NCBI RefSeq assembly: GCF_030272615.1
Contig: NC_081414.1
Location: 660,464,438 to 660,528,437 of the forward strand
DNA: 64,000 bases
Reading direction: 5' to 3'
Origin: Cryptomeria japonica
Taxonomy: Eukaryota > Streptophyta > Pinopsida > Cupressales > Cupressaceae
Shown piece after piece: positions 44,357 through 55,005 of the stretch. Positions within the stretch are counted from its first letter, which is position 1, and each line of letters starts with the position of its first letter. The notes below the pieces were generated by a model. It worked only from the letters and a program-made list of their open reading frames with translations. It made no database searches and was not told the origin of the DNA. The position numbers and the translations under genes are program-made.

Positions 44357-46204
44357 ATGGAAGGCGGGTGGTTCTAGAATTCAAATTTGAGTGGGAATTC
44401 TGGATCGGCATCAGGACAGCATGCGGTAGATGATTCAGAGATTCCTACTGAAGGAGGAGGCTCAGATGGTAAGGACCCTAATGATCCCATGAATTTGGGG
44501 GAACCAGGGGGAGGACCAACACCACATGAAGAGTAGTTAGCAGTTGAGAGCAGGAAAGGGTAGGTTCAAACTTCAAAAACAGAAGATGGCAACTCGAAAG
44601 GAGCCCAAGGACAGCAAATGACTTGTGTTTTAGAGAACACGGTGGAAGGTAAAGATCATCCAGAAAAGGTTCTTTCATCAATGGACCCTAAAGGGGGACC
44701 CAATGGACAGACACGTAAGTGGTCCTCATTATTTGGGGTTAAGCCTAAAGGTAAGTCTTCATCGCCTCCTATTAAAAACTCCTTGAATGTGTCTCAGGGA
44801 AAGTTTTCTATTGTTTTTCCTGACCAAATCATTGATCAAAACATTGCTAGAATGGAAAATACTTTGATTGGTTATTTCTTTGGATCTAGACTTAACATAG
44901 AAATAGTTTGTGGATTTGTCAAAAGAAAGTGGAACCTAAAAGGTCAGGTTGATATGGTAGCAATGAACAAAGGTTGTCTATCCTTCTGTTTTTCTTGTGA
45001 TGAGGATAGAAGAAACATTTTATGTAGTGGGTCTTGGGCAATGGGAAAATACATCATGTACATCCAGAAGTGGTACCCTAATGTAGTGAAAGGAAAGAAA
45101 TTTTTGGCCCAAGTTCCGGTGTGGGTCAAGCTCCCTGGGCTCCCAATGGAATTCTGGGAGGAAGATGTTTCTGCAGGAATTGCCAATACCTTTGGGGAGC
45201 TTATCGCTATTGATCAGATCATGGCTTCTAGAAGAAGGCTGATCTATGCTAGGATCTATGTTGGAGTTGGACTTGATACGAACATGCCAGAGGAAATAGA
45301 GATAGAATCAAAACTGGGGAAGTGGAAGCAGAATATTGTTTATGAAACAATCCCCTTCTTCTATTTTCATTGTAAAAAAGTCGAACACTGGGCTAAAAAA
45401 TGTCCATCTATAGAGGATAAACCCCATATCCAAACTAAGGTTTGGAAAAAAGTGGACAAGCCACTAAAAGCTCAGGAATCCAATGATCCTAATCAGGAGA
45501 AGCAGTCTCAGATAGGATGGGTGGAGGAAGAAATCACCAGTGAAGTGGGTAATGAACTAAAGATTTAGATGTTGGAACAGTGTGTTAAGGACTCAGTACA
45601 TAAAGAAAAAGACAACACTCAGCAAGAGGATCAGAAAGAGGACAAGACAGAGGTAGAGAAAGTAGATAAAAAGCCCATAGATAATAAAGAGGAAGGAGAT
45701 AACTTCAACCTTGTTTCAAAATCTCAAGATCAAGATAAAGAAATAGACTGGTTCCAGGAGGCCCAACCTGATACCATTTTGGGCCAAGGGCTATCGGAAA
45801 TCTCATTAAACACCCCAACAAAGGGAAAATTGGCCTATTTGGAGGAACAAGATCCAAAATGGGGAGATGAAGAGGACATAAAAAAGGCACTGGGGAAGAA
45901 TGAAACAAAGCAGGAGGACGAAGAAGTAGCAGAGGATAAAAGGAAAAAGCACAAAAAAAAGAATAACAATAACCCAGTAAATAGTACACTGACTAGAAAC
46001 AAAAGAAGCAGGCTTGGTGATGTGGGAGCACAACACACTTCTCTAGGAAGACACTCAAATGCCAAAAAAAGATCATTGGAAACAAGCATAAATTTAGCAG
46101 ATGATACCCAAAGAACCATCTTTGAGGCAGATATTTCTAAAAATCCTTTAAAATCATCTCCTGGAATATTAGGGGACTTAATAGCCCTCACAAGCATAAT
46201 TTAG
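44357..46204 (+). pseudogene. LINE ORF1, DUF4283-like RNA-binding protein
   Basis: One frame from ATG 44357 to TAG 46202-46204 (616 codons) has TAG stops at 44375, 44534, 44561 and 45566 and no frameshift. The N-terminal part is Gly/Glu-rich. From about 44850 comes a DUF4283-type region: MENTLIGYFFGSRLNIEIV, CFSCDEDRRNILCSGSWAM, VPVWVKLPGLPMEFWEEDV. A zinc knuckle relic, YFHCKKVEHWAKKC (about 45361-45402), has lost its first Cys. The C-terminal third is Lys/Glu-rich and probably disordered. Plant L1 ORF1 binds element RNA. ORF2 starts in another frame within its last 20 codons. Confidence 0.82.
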
Positions 46205-47141
46205 TTAAAAACATGATTAGAGACAAAAACCCTGACATTTTTTTGATTCAAGAAACTAAGATGGTTAAAGATAAAGTTGAAAGTTTTAATATTTTCAAAA
46301 ACAGAGGAGTCAACAAAGGTAGTTTAGAAGGTGCTTCGAGAGGAATTGTTACATTCTGGAACAAAAATAATGTAGAAGGAGAGGTGTTAATTCAGGACAA
46401 CAATCTGGCCTGTATAAGATTTAAGCACATTAAGAATTGCACTACGTGGGTCCTAACTAATGTTTATGCTCCTAACACTAAGACTGGTCAAAGTGAGATG
46501 TGGAGATATCTTACTGGGTTGAGAAGAAGGTTTGCTGAGGACAGTTGGATAATTATGGGAGATTTCAACACTCCCTTGAAGGAAAATGAGAAAAAGGGAG
46601 GGAGTCATGCTAATTTGGATAGCAGATTGGACCTAATGGACTTTATTAACAATAATGCCATTCATGATCTGGAGTTTCAAGGAGTCAAATACACTTGGAC
46701 TAATAGAAGAAGTGGTGAGAATTTGATTCAGGTTAGACTTGATAGAGCTCTTCTTTCCTTAGATTGGTTTAATCTTCATGAATGTTCTTTATCTTCTCAC
46801 ATAAGGGTAGGATCAGATAATTACCCTATAGCCTTCATAGCTGAAGTAAAGAATAGAAGGAGACATTTCCCTTATAGATTTGAAAAAATGTGGACTAGAC
46901 ACCCAGATCTGGAAAGTAAGATTAAGGACTGGTGGCAGGTCAGTATTGAAGGCAATGCCATGTATAAAGTGGTCAAAAAGTTGAAGAATGTTAAAGCTAA
47001 TGTCAAGAAGTGGAATAAGGATTGCTTTGGGAACATATTTACCTCAAAAGTGACAACCCTCTTAGAACTCAAGGAAATCCAGGATGAGATACAAAACAAT
47101 GGTTACACCTATATGTCTAGAAACACTGAAGATGCTATTCT
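46150..47141 (+). pseudogene. LINE ORF2, part 1: endonuclease
   Basis: The frame begins KIISWNIRGLNSPHKHNLV at 46150 and is open through the split. Endonuclease/exonuclease/phosphatase motifs: LIQETKM (Glu), TNVYAPNTKTG, IMGDFNTPL (Asp and Asn), and VGSDNYPIAF, where the usual S-D-H has become S-D-N, so catalytic His is lost. This enzyme nicks target DNA to start target-primed reverse transcription. The start is likely just upstream of 46150, overlapping the end of ORF1. At 47141 element D interrupts between Leu and Met codons. Confidence 0.87.
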
Positions 47142-47308
47142 TGTAGCGTCCTAAAATTGCGACACTTGCAATTTCGACTGCATTTCGGTCTTCACGATGG
47201 CGATGCAACACGCAACCTGAATGGAGACCCTGAAACTTGCTCACGACACTGAAAACTGCATTTTTCAAGCACCTTGGCCTGAACCTCCTTGCACCCTGCT
47301 GTCCCGGG

Positions 47309-47440
47309 AGGTGGGACCAGAGCGCCCAGTGCCCTGGTCCTTCAGGACCAGGGTGCCCAGTGCCCTGGTCCCCAGGACCATGGCGCCCAGCGCCCTGGTC
47401 CCCAGGACCATGGCGCCCAGTGCCCTGGTCCCTGGGTCCT
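47309..47440 (+). repeat. 30-bp GC-rich minisatellite in element D LTR
   Basis: Four units of about 30 bases built as ccaggaccatggcgcccagt then gccctggtcc. ggacca and tggtcc within each unit are inverted, so each can form a hairpin. The 3' LTR (about 53937-54005) has only two units. Confidence 0.88.
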
Positions 47441-47554
47441 ATTTTGGGCCCGGTCTCCTAAGGGGTCTCGGGTCTTTTTGTTTGCAATTTGGAAATTAAC
47501 TTTCCTGGTCGGCCTAAGGTCGGGAAAATCAGTCTATCAGCCCTAATTGACAAG

Positions 47555-47562
47555 TATATAAA
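47555..47562 (+). promoter_or_regulatory. TATA box in element D LTR
   Basis: tatataaa occurs in both LTRs (47555-47562 and 54123-54130), about 870 bases before the LTR end. Confidence 0.55.
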
Positions 47563-48435
47563 CTACATTTTCCTCTTTCATTCGACATGATGGAAAAAGC
47601 GTAAAAACTATACTCAAGCATTCAAGCATTCAAGCATTCAAGCATTCCTTCAAGCAATTGATCATTTCAAGTCTCCATTCAAGGCTAAGTGTTGCATTCA
47701 AGACAAGGATTCAACCATTGAAGAGGAGATCACATACTACATGCTACAACATACAACATACAACATCTAAACCTTCACACATAAGGATACAAACATCCTT
47801 AGAACAAGGTATTAGTACTTGTTTTACATACATTTACATTTACAGCACTTGCTCATTTCTTGGTTAATTCCAAAACCGGGGTTTGACCTAAAGGCAAACC
47901 CCTAATCCCTAACCCCCCAATCATCTTCGCTTTTCTGTGTGTAGGTTGCAGGTACGCGGCTGAAATTGAAGATCTGGAATCCTTGTGTAGAGATGAACAG
48001 ATCCCCCTTCGTTTCGCGGATTTTTTGGAGGACCGTGGTGCCGGGCGCCATCGTCCTGACAACTTTTGCTCAAATTTGCAGGACAGCGCCATATCGACAT
48101 TTTACTGCTAATTCCAGGTCCGCAGCTTCATACTGTATTCCTATCTCAGTTTATAAGCGAATCTTTATCACTTTCTATGCATGCTTAGCTTAATTCTCCT
48201 ATCAACATTCTTTACGAAAGAGGGTAGCCTTGCTGTCTTAACCCTTGAAACACATTTAGCATCCAATCTTGCATTGCATGGGATTGGATCTTGTGGGTTT
48301 CAACCCCTCTTTTGAATGTAAAGTCTCTCCCCTAAGTGAAAACCATCGAATCCTAGCGAACCTCCCTTCTCTCTCCTCGGAGTTGGAAGAGGGGAGAACA
48401 ACTAGGGTTTGATCGCGATTTTCCGCTTTACATTT

Positions 48436-48454
48436 TGGTGAACCCGACGTGAAC
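48436..48454 (+). other. Element D primer binding site
   Basis: TGGTGAACCCGACGTGAAC starts three bases after the LTR end. It is nearly the same as in element C. Confidence 0.8.
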
Positions 48455-49675
48455 ATCCTTTCTGATTTTTCATGCTTAGATCTGAAAAAATTGATTACAT
48501 TTCCATGTTTGATCTTTTGAGGTGATTGCATAAAAAACCCTAAATTTTCTTTTTAGTAATTGAACCTGCGAAATGTCTAAATGTTAATGCCTGTTTCAGA
48601 TCTGCCCTTCTATTACAAATTTTAAATTCATATTTGTGCTTTAATTCTGAAAATTAAGTGGTTAAATGTCAAAACCCTAATTTTTGAAACCCTCTTGATT
48701 CAACCTTTGTCTGACAATTTCACTGATCAAAACATCTCCAAATCAGCTGTAACTTTGGATTCCGCAATAAAATCACAATATCTTTCATCCCTGAAAATTT
48801 GGAAAAAAGTTGCGAGGACCGTGGCACCGAGCGCCATCGTCCCCGACATTTTTTCCGAAATTTTGGGAGCGAGATCTTACTGTATTTTCTTGCTAAAATC
48901 CAGAATTTTGGCTGATTTTATCAATTTTAACACCTTCAAAATAACAGTCAAAGTTGGTCTTGTGGTTGCTTGGATTAAGGCTTCTAAACATTTAAAAATC
49001 ATTGAAATTGAAATTTTGTGTCAAAATTGTGTTCTTACTGTCCTAAATTTGAAAAGTGTGTTATCATTCATTAAAAATTTCAGTGCTTTATTCAAATTCT
49101 TGCATTTTGTGACTTTTGAAATTAAGTGCTTAATTACAACAACTTTGATTTCCGCTTTCAAAATTGAATTTTGCGTGAAATTGAGTCAATTTTCAAATTT
49201 CAAAATTTGCATTACTCTTGATATTCCCTCTAAAATCATAAAATTCAAAATTTCAGTTTCCTTCTCTTTTTCAAAATTCAAATTTTGCATTTTTCGACAA
49301 TCTTGTTAGGGTTCAATTTTGAGATTGCAACTTTAATTTGGCCTATCTACAGATCGTAAAATCACTCAATTTTTTCAGATTAGCTCTAAAATCATCATAC
49401 CTTTCATCCCTGCAAATTTTGAAAAAAGTTGCAAGGACCGTGTTTCACTCCGGGCGCCACGGTCCCGGACATTTTTTCCGAAATTTCGGGAGACTGTTGT
49501 GATTGCATTTAACAGCTTAAATCCAGAAGATTGGCTGATTTTACTAAAAATTGCTACCTCTAAATTCAAAATCTTCTCTCTCTTTCTAGTGCATGAGTTT
49601 TACAACAATAAGCCCTACTTACACTATTCCCGTTAGACGAAGCCGTAGAATTTCCAAGGTTTAACTACTGAGGAG
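48455..49675 (+). other. Element D leader, noncoding
   Basis: AT-rich DNA with an open but low-complexity stretch at 48695-49309 rich in ttcaaaatt-type sequence; I do not call it a gene. Two copies of a GC-rich block (ggaccgtg, then gcgccatcgtcc or gcgccacggtcc, then gacattttttccgaaattt) stand out at 48818-48873 and 49435-49490; a third, shorter copy is in the LTR. A short ATG frame at 49593 (MSFTTISPTYTIPVRRSRRI) may be the original Gag start, broken by a frameshift. Confidence 0.55.
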
Positions 49676-52600
49676 ATGGAACCTAATTTGAATAGCCTTT
49701 TTAACGAGGACATGGGTAATTCCTCTAATCCTCCTAATGATGAAGAAGCTCTCCATGAGGTTTCTGTAGAACAACTTTCGAAATTGGATAACCAATTTGA
49801 TGATTTTTGACAATGGATGTCTCAAGAATACCCTGATAGTCAAGCTCTTCCTTTAATTGAGGGTCTAAAACGTATGCTTCAAAGTGATAAGAATGGAATT
49901 GATATTTTGCGTGGTATTGCACACATTGTGGGTTCGAATGTGATGCCTATGAAGAGTTGTGCTGAAAATTTAGGTTATACACAACCTCCTACTCAAGTCA
50001 ATCATTCTATTCCTTTGACAACTCCTATTGCTAGTATACCTACCTTTATAACAAACATCATGGCTACTTCTATACAAGACATTCCTCCCGTGATTACTAG
50101 TCATGGGGGCAACCCTTCTTCTTCAATTAACCCTCTTCCTTCATTCAATCCGACTTCTTCATTCATTCCTTCAATGAGTGTCCCTATTATATCTCCACAA
50201 ATGAACATGATGCAAGGGGGCAAGTCATTTAACCATTCCATCCCTCCTTGTAGTATTCCTCCTGTCCAATCATCTCCTATGACTAATTATCATAGAGTCC
50301 CCCCACCTTACTCTCTACCTTCTTTCAATAACATAACACCTCCATCTCAATCTAACACATCCAATATGAACTCTTCGACTGAAGCGACCATTAACAATCT
50401 TGCACAAACTGTCTCTTCTTTATAGTAACAAATTGCCTCTATGAATCAATCTAAGTTTAGTGTGCCCACATTTGATGTTGCGAGCCCACTTTCTCTTGAC
50501 ATTGTTCGAGCTATCCCTCCTAAACATGTTGAAATCCCGCATTTGGAACTTTATAATGGTAAAGGAGATCCTCTAACACATGTTAAGACTTTTCAAACAA
50601 TATGTACTGATTTTGCTTATGACCAAAGGTTGCTTGCAAAACTGTTCACTAGAACACTAAGAGACAAAGCCCTACAATGGTATTGCTCATTGCCTTCTTA
50701 TTCTATTACTTCTTTCAAACAACTTGCAAATGCTTTCATTCAACAATTTCAAAACAATATAAGTCCTAAAGTTACTTTGATTGATTTAATGCATTGTAAA
50801 CAAGGTGTTAAAGAAAAAGTGACTGATTTCATTGGTAGATATAAGCATTTGTATGCTCAAATTTCTTTTCTAGTGCCTGACAATGATATTCAAAGAATCT
50901 TTATTTCTAATTTACAAAAGGATATTCGAGACAAACTTCTGTTTTCTGAGTTTACTTCTTTCCAACAGTTGTGTGCAACTCTTCACAATTATCAACTGAC
51001 TATGAGTCAAATGGAACAATCACATCCTATGGCTCCGAGTGATAAGGGTGATAGAAGTCAACAACCATTTGGGAAGTTTAAACCGAACAGAGATTCCATC
51101 AAATTCAATGAAAACATCATCAACAACAATGTGAATGCAGCATCAGGTGTGCCTCCTATTTCTAAATTTTTCAAGAAAGAAAGAAAGTATACTCCTTTGA
51201 ATGAATCATTGCATAGTATTATGAATAAGTTATTGGAACAAAATGTGCTTACTCTTCCTCCTATAAGACAAATTGATCCTGCAAAGATTACTTCACCTTA
51301 TTTTGATAACAAATCTTTTTGTCAATTTCATCGTCAGCCTGGGCATGATACTGAAAAATGTTTTTCTTTAAAGGGTAAAATTCAAGATTTGATTGATAAT
51401 AATACTATCTCTGTTTCTGGAGTGAATGATAAAAGCAACACATCTGTAGCTCCTCCTAACCAAAATCTTCAGATTTTCACTGATCCATTGCCTTCTCATA
51501 CCTCTAATGCAATTGAGGCTAATGATTCCTCTCTCTCATCTGATGGTCTTGTGTCTATGACTCCAAATGTGATTAACTTTGTAGAGCAGCAAGAAATCCC
51601 TAAAGAACCTTCCATCACATTTGATTCCAGTGAAACCATTAGGGCACCTGATGGTCCTTTATACATAGTTGCAAAAGTTAAGAATACACCTTGCCGTGGA
51701 GTGCTTATTGATCCTTCGTGCATGGTTAATGTTATTACTAAAGAATTTCTTTTTACTTTGCAATTGAATCAAGTGATATATGACAAAACAGATGTGATTG
51801 TGAAACTATTTGATGCATTTTCTTCTCCTACAATTGGTTCTATTACATTGCCTATTGAGGTCCATAACAAATCTCTTGATGTGAACTTTGCTATTATTCC
51901 ATCTTCCGAACAATTTCATGTGAAGCTTGGCTATCCTTGGCTATCTTCCATGAAAGCTATTGCTTCTCCTATTCATAAGTGTTTGAAATTTCCCCATAAT
52001 GGTGAAGTTATTACTGTCAATCATAGTCTCTTTAAACCAGCTGAAAGAACCTCTAGTGTTCCTATTGATTACTTTTGGCCTAAACAATTCCAATCTCTTC
52101 CTCCGCGAAGTGATCATCTTTTCAAATCTTATCAAAAGTGGAAAACAGATATGATCCTATCTCTAAGTGAACCTAGAACACCTAAACTTGATATTCCTAT
52201 CATTCTTGAGAAGGAAGTTCTTCCTTTGAAAGATAAAACTAATGTCTTTCCTCAAGAAGATTCCCAACCCATCCCTATGGATGTGACTATGTCTATACCT
52301 AATAAACTTCCTAAGAGTAGACCTATACCTCCTCGTCATGATGGACTTGGTCTTCTCCCTAAACCAAATATTCCTCCTTTATATGGAGCAGTTCCTCCTC
52401 CTTTTTATAGAGAGAAGAGACCTTCTTCTTCTCCTATTATCCAGCCTAAGAGTCCACAACCTAAACACCCAAGTGCTAAGGATGAGAACATTCCTCCTCC
52501 TCAGTCTTCTCCACTTCCTACTAAGACTAGACGAAATCGTTCTGCACGTGAACGCTGACGAAAGTGTCATCTTAGGGCTCAAGCAGCCGCTTCTCAAACT

Positions 52601-52981
52601 TTGCAATCTCCAAAAACATCTTCAACAAGCATGATCCCATTTTCTCCTCAGCCGGACATTGAGCCTAAATCTCCTAAACATAAGATGCATGATGGTCTTG
52701 ATCTGGTGCGAGTTAAAGATCCTATTTTTATAAATCTTGATGATGATATAGATGAAAATGTTATTCATGATGAAAATATTACTCCTCTTGCTTCTGATAG
52801 TGAATATGAACTTGTCGATGTTGATAACCATTTATCTAATGAATTTTCTAAAGCACTTATCCTAGCTCCTAGACAAGAACAATGTGGCTTGGAACATGAA
52901 CATAGCCCTTTTTTGGATCTTGTGATAGCTCCATCTGCTATGTTGGATGTTCCTCCTCTAGCGTGTTCCCTGCCTTTCTGA
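49676..52981 (+). pseudogene. Element D gag-protease polyprotein, one frame with three stops
   Basis: ATG 49676 opens a single frame of 1,101 codons to TGA 52979-52981, broken only by TGA 49808, TAG 50423 and TGA 52556. The first 250 codons are Pro/Ser-rich. The Retrotrans_gag region follows from about 50530: YNGKGDPLTHVKTFQTICTD, ALQWYCSLPSYSITSFKQL, FIGRYKHLYAQISFLV. A finger-like FCQFHRQPGHDTEKC lies at about 51317-51361. The protease region has GVLIDPSCMVNVITKEFL (D-P-S for D-S/T-G) and VKLGYPWLSSMKAIASPIH. The last 250 codons are Pro-rich and acidic. No RT follows. Such gag-only elements need pol in trans. Confidence 0.87.
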
Positions 52982-53770
52982 AACATTGATCAGCAAGATC
53001 GGGGGGTAGATGACGTGCTAGACTAGTTTCATTAGCATAGCAGATTCTCTCCCCCTCTCTTTTGTTACTTCTTCTATGTGTTATTCTCATTCTTCTATTT
53101 GTTGTCCTTGGTGTTGTCTACTTGAGGACGATGCAAAGCATTGAGATCTCTCGATCTCTCTCATGTTGACTCAAAAGACACATGTGTTCCCTTCTTCTAG
53201 GTGACCTTCCTTGATTGGGGAATGAAGAACAATTATGCATACATACATATGATATATATACATGAATTGTCATACAACATACTGACCCCGAGGAAAGTGA
53301 AGTCACCTTGTGCTTTGTGTTTTGTGTCTATTATCCTTGGGCTTATCTCACACTTGGGGGCTAAATCCTTGCGATAACATGCTCCTTTCCTTTCTCATTT
53401 CTTATATGTATCACTACCTTAAAGCAATCACCCCCGGTGAGGTGTGTGCGATCGCTTTAACGTAGGGGGGCATACATCCCGTTCATATCTTTTCAAGATA
53501 CTTGAAAATTTCTTGACAAATTTAGCCTTGCCTTGAAAATTTTTGATATCTTTCTTGCATGACTCATAGTGAGGGAGCCTTACTACTGATAGTCATGGTT
53601 CTCCCTCGTGATCTTCCCTTTTACTTTGTCAATCGAAGTCGTAAGATCCTTTGTCCACTGGGGGCTTGGTGTATCTTGCCTCCTTGACATGGTGAAAGTC
53701 TTTCAATGTTGTTTCCTTGTACTTTACCGGAAGTATGAGCATACATACTCCCGCTAAAGTGGGGGCTAAA
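52982..53770 (+). other. Element D 3' noncoding region and polypurine tract
   Basis: Nothing coding. Pyrimidine-rich DNA with ttgaggacgatgcaaagc near 53126, a phrase common downstream of pol in plant gypsy elements. The purine tract aaagtgggggctaaa ends at 53770. Confidence 0.65.
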
Positions 53771-55000
53771 TGTAGCATCCTAAAATTGCGACACTTGCAA
53801 TTTCGACTGCATTTCGGTCTTCACGATGGCGATGCAACACACAACCTGAATGGAGACCCTGAAACTTGCTCACGACACTGAAAACTGCATTTTTCAAGCA
53901 CCTTGGCCTAAACCTCCTTGCACCCTGCTGTCCCGGGAGGTGGGACCAGAGCGCCCAGCGCCCTGGTCCCTAGGACCATGGCGCCCAGTGCCCTGGTCCC
54001 TGGGTCCTATTTTGGGCCCGGTCTCCTAAGGGGTCTCGGGTCTTTTTGTTTGCAATTTGGAAATTAACTTTCCTGGTCAGCCTAAGGTCGGGAAAATCAG
54101 TCTATCAGCCCTAATTGACAAGTATATAAACTACATTTTCCTCTTTCATTTGACATGATGGAAAAAGCGTAAAAACTATACTCAAGCATTCAAGCATTCA
54201 AGCATTCAAGCATTCCTTCAAGCAATTGATCATTTCAAGTCTCCATTCAAGGCTAAGTGTTGCATTTAAGACAAGGATTCAACCATTGAAGAGGAGATCA
54301 CATACTACATGCTACAACATACAACATACAACATCTAAACCTTCACACATAAGGATACAAACATCCTTAGAACAAGGTATTAGTACTTGTTTTACATACA
54401 TTTACATTTACAACACTTTCTCATTTCTTGGTTAATTCCAAAACCGGGGTTTGACCTAAAGGAAAACCCCTAATCCCTAACCCCCCAATCGTCTTCGCTT
54501 TTCTGTGTGTAGGTTGCAGGTACGCAGCTGAAATTGAAGATCTGGAATCCTTGTGCAGAGACAAACAGATCCCCCTTCGTTTCGCAGATTTTTCGGAGGA
54601 CCGTGGCGCCGGGCGCCATCGTCTCGACAACTTTTGCTCAAATTTGCAGGACAGCGCCGTATCGACATTTTACTACTAATTCCAGGTCCGTAGCTTCATA
54701 CTGTATTCCTATCTCAGTTTATAAGTGAATCTTTATCACTTTCTATGCATGCTTAGCTTAATTCTCCTATCAACATTCTTTACGAAAGAGGGTAGCCTTA
54801 CTATCTTAACCCTTGAAACACATTTAGCATCCAATCTTGCATTGCGTGGGATTGGATCTTGTGGGTTTCAACCCCTCTTTTGAATGTAAAGTCTCTCCCC
54901 TAAGTGAAAACCATCGAATCCTAGCAAACCTCCCTTCTCTCTCCTCGGAGTTGGAAGAGGGGAGAACAACTAGGGTTCGATCGCGATTTTCCGCTTTACA
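53771..55000 (+). repeat. Element D 3' LTR
   Basis: 1,230 bp, nearly identical to the 5' LTR except for two missing minisatellite units and scattered substitutions. The right TSD attct is at 55001-55005. Confidence 0.93.
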
Positions 55001-55005
55001 ATTCT

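Larger units (their letters stand above)
47142..48432 (+). repeat. Element D 5' LTR
   Basis: 1,291 bp. It holds a GC-rich minisatellite (47309-47440, four units), a TATA box tatataaa at 47555-47562, four tandem caagcatt units (about 47613-47648), and a GC-rich block near 48030 (ggaccgtggtgccgggcgcc) repeated in the leader. The 3' LTR is 61 bp shorter because it has two minisatellite units fewer. Confidence 0.93.
47142..55000 (+). mobile_element. Element D: non-autonomous gag-protease LTR retrotransposon
   Basis: The LTRs at 47142-48432 and 53771-55000 start TGTAGC and end GCTTTACA. A perfect TSD attct lies at 47137-47141 and 55001-55005. A PBS follows the left LTR and a purine tract, aaagtgggggctaaa, precedes the right one. 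The 5.3 kb interior encodes one long gag-protease frame but no RT, RNase H or integrase. It inserted into LINE ORF2. LTRs are very alike apart from a tandem-repeat difference, so it is the youngest layer of the right nest. Confidence 0.93.

Noticed and set aside
45705-46197. Minus-strand ORFs opposite LINE ORF1
   Set aside because: They are shadows of the Lys/Glu-rich ORF1, giving Phe/Ser/Leu-rich translations.
47221-47546. Three overlapping Pro/Gly/Trp-rich ORFs
   Set aside because: They are all three frames of the GC-rich minisatellite in the element D LTR.
48695-49309. 204-codon ORF in the leader of element D
   Set aside because: Its composition is dominated by Phe, Lys, Ile and Leu from AT-rich ttcaaaatt-like DNA. 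It has no homology I recognise and includes the GC-rich repeat block.
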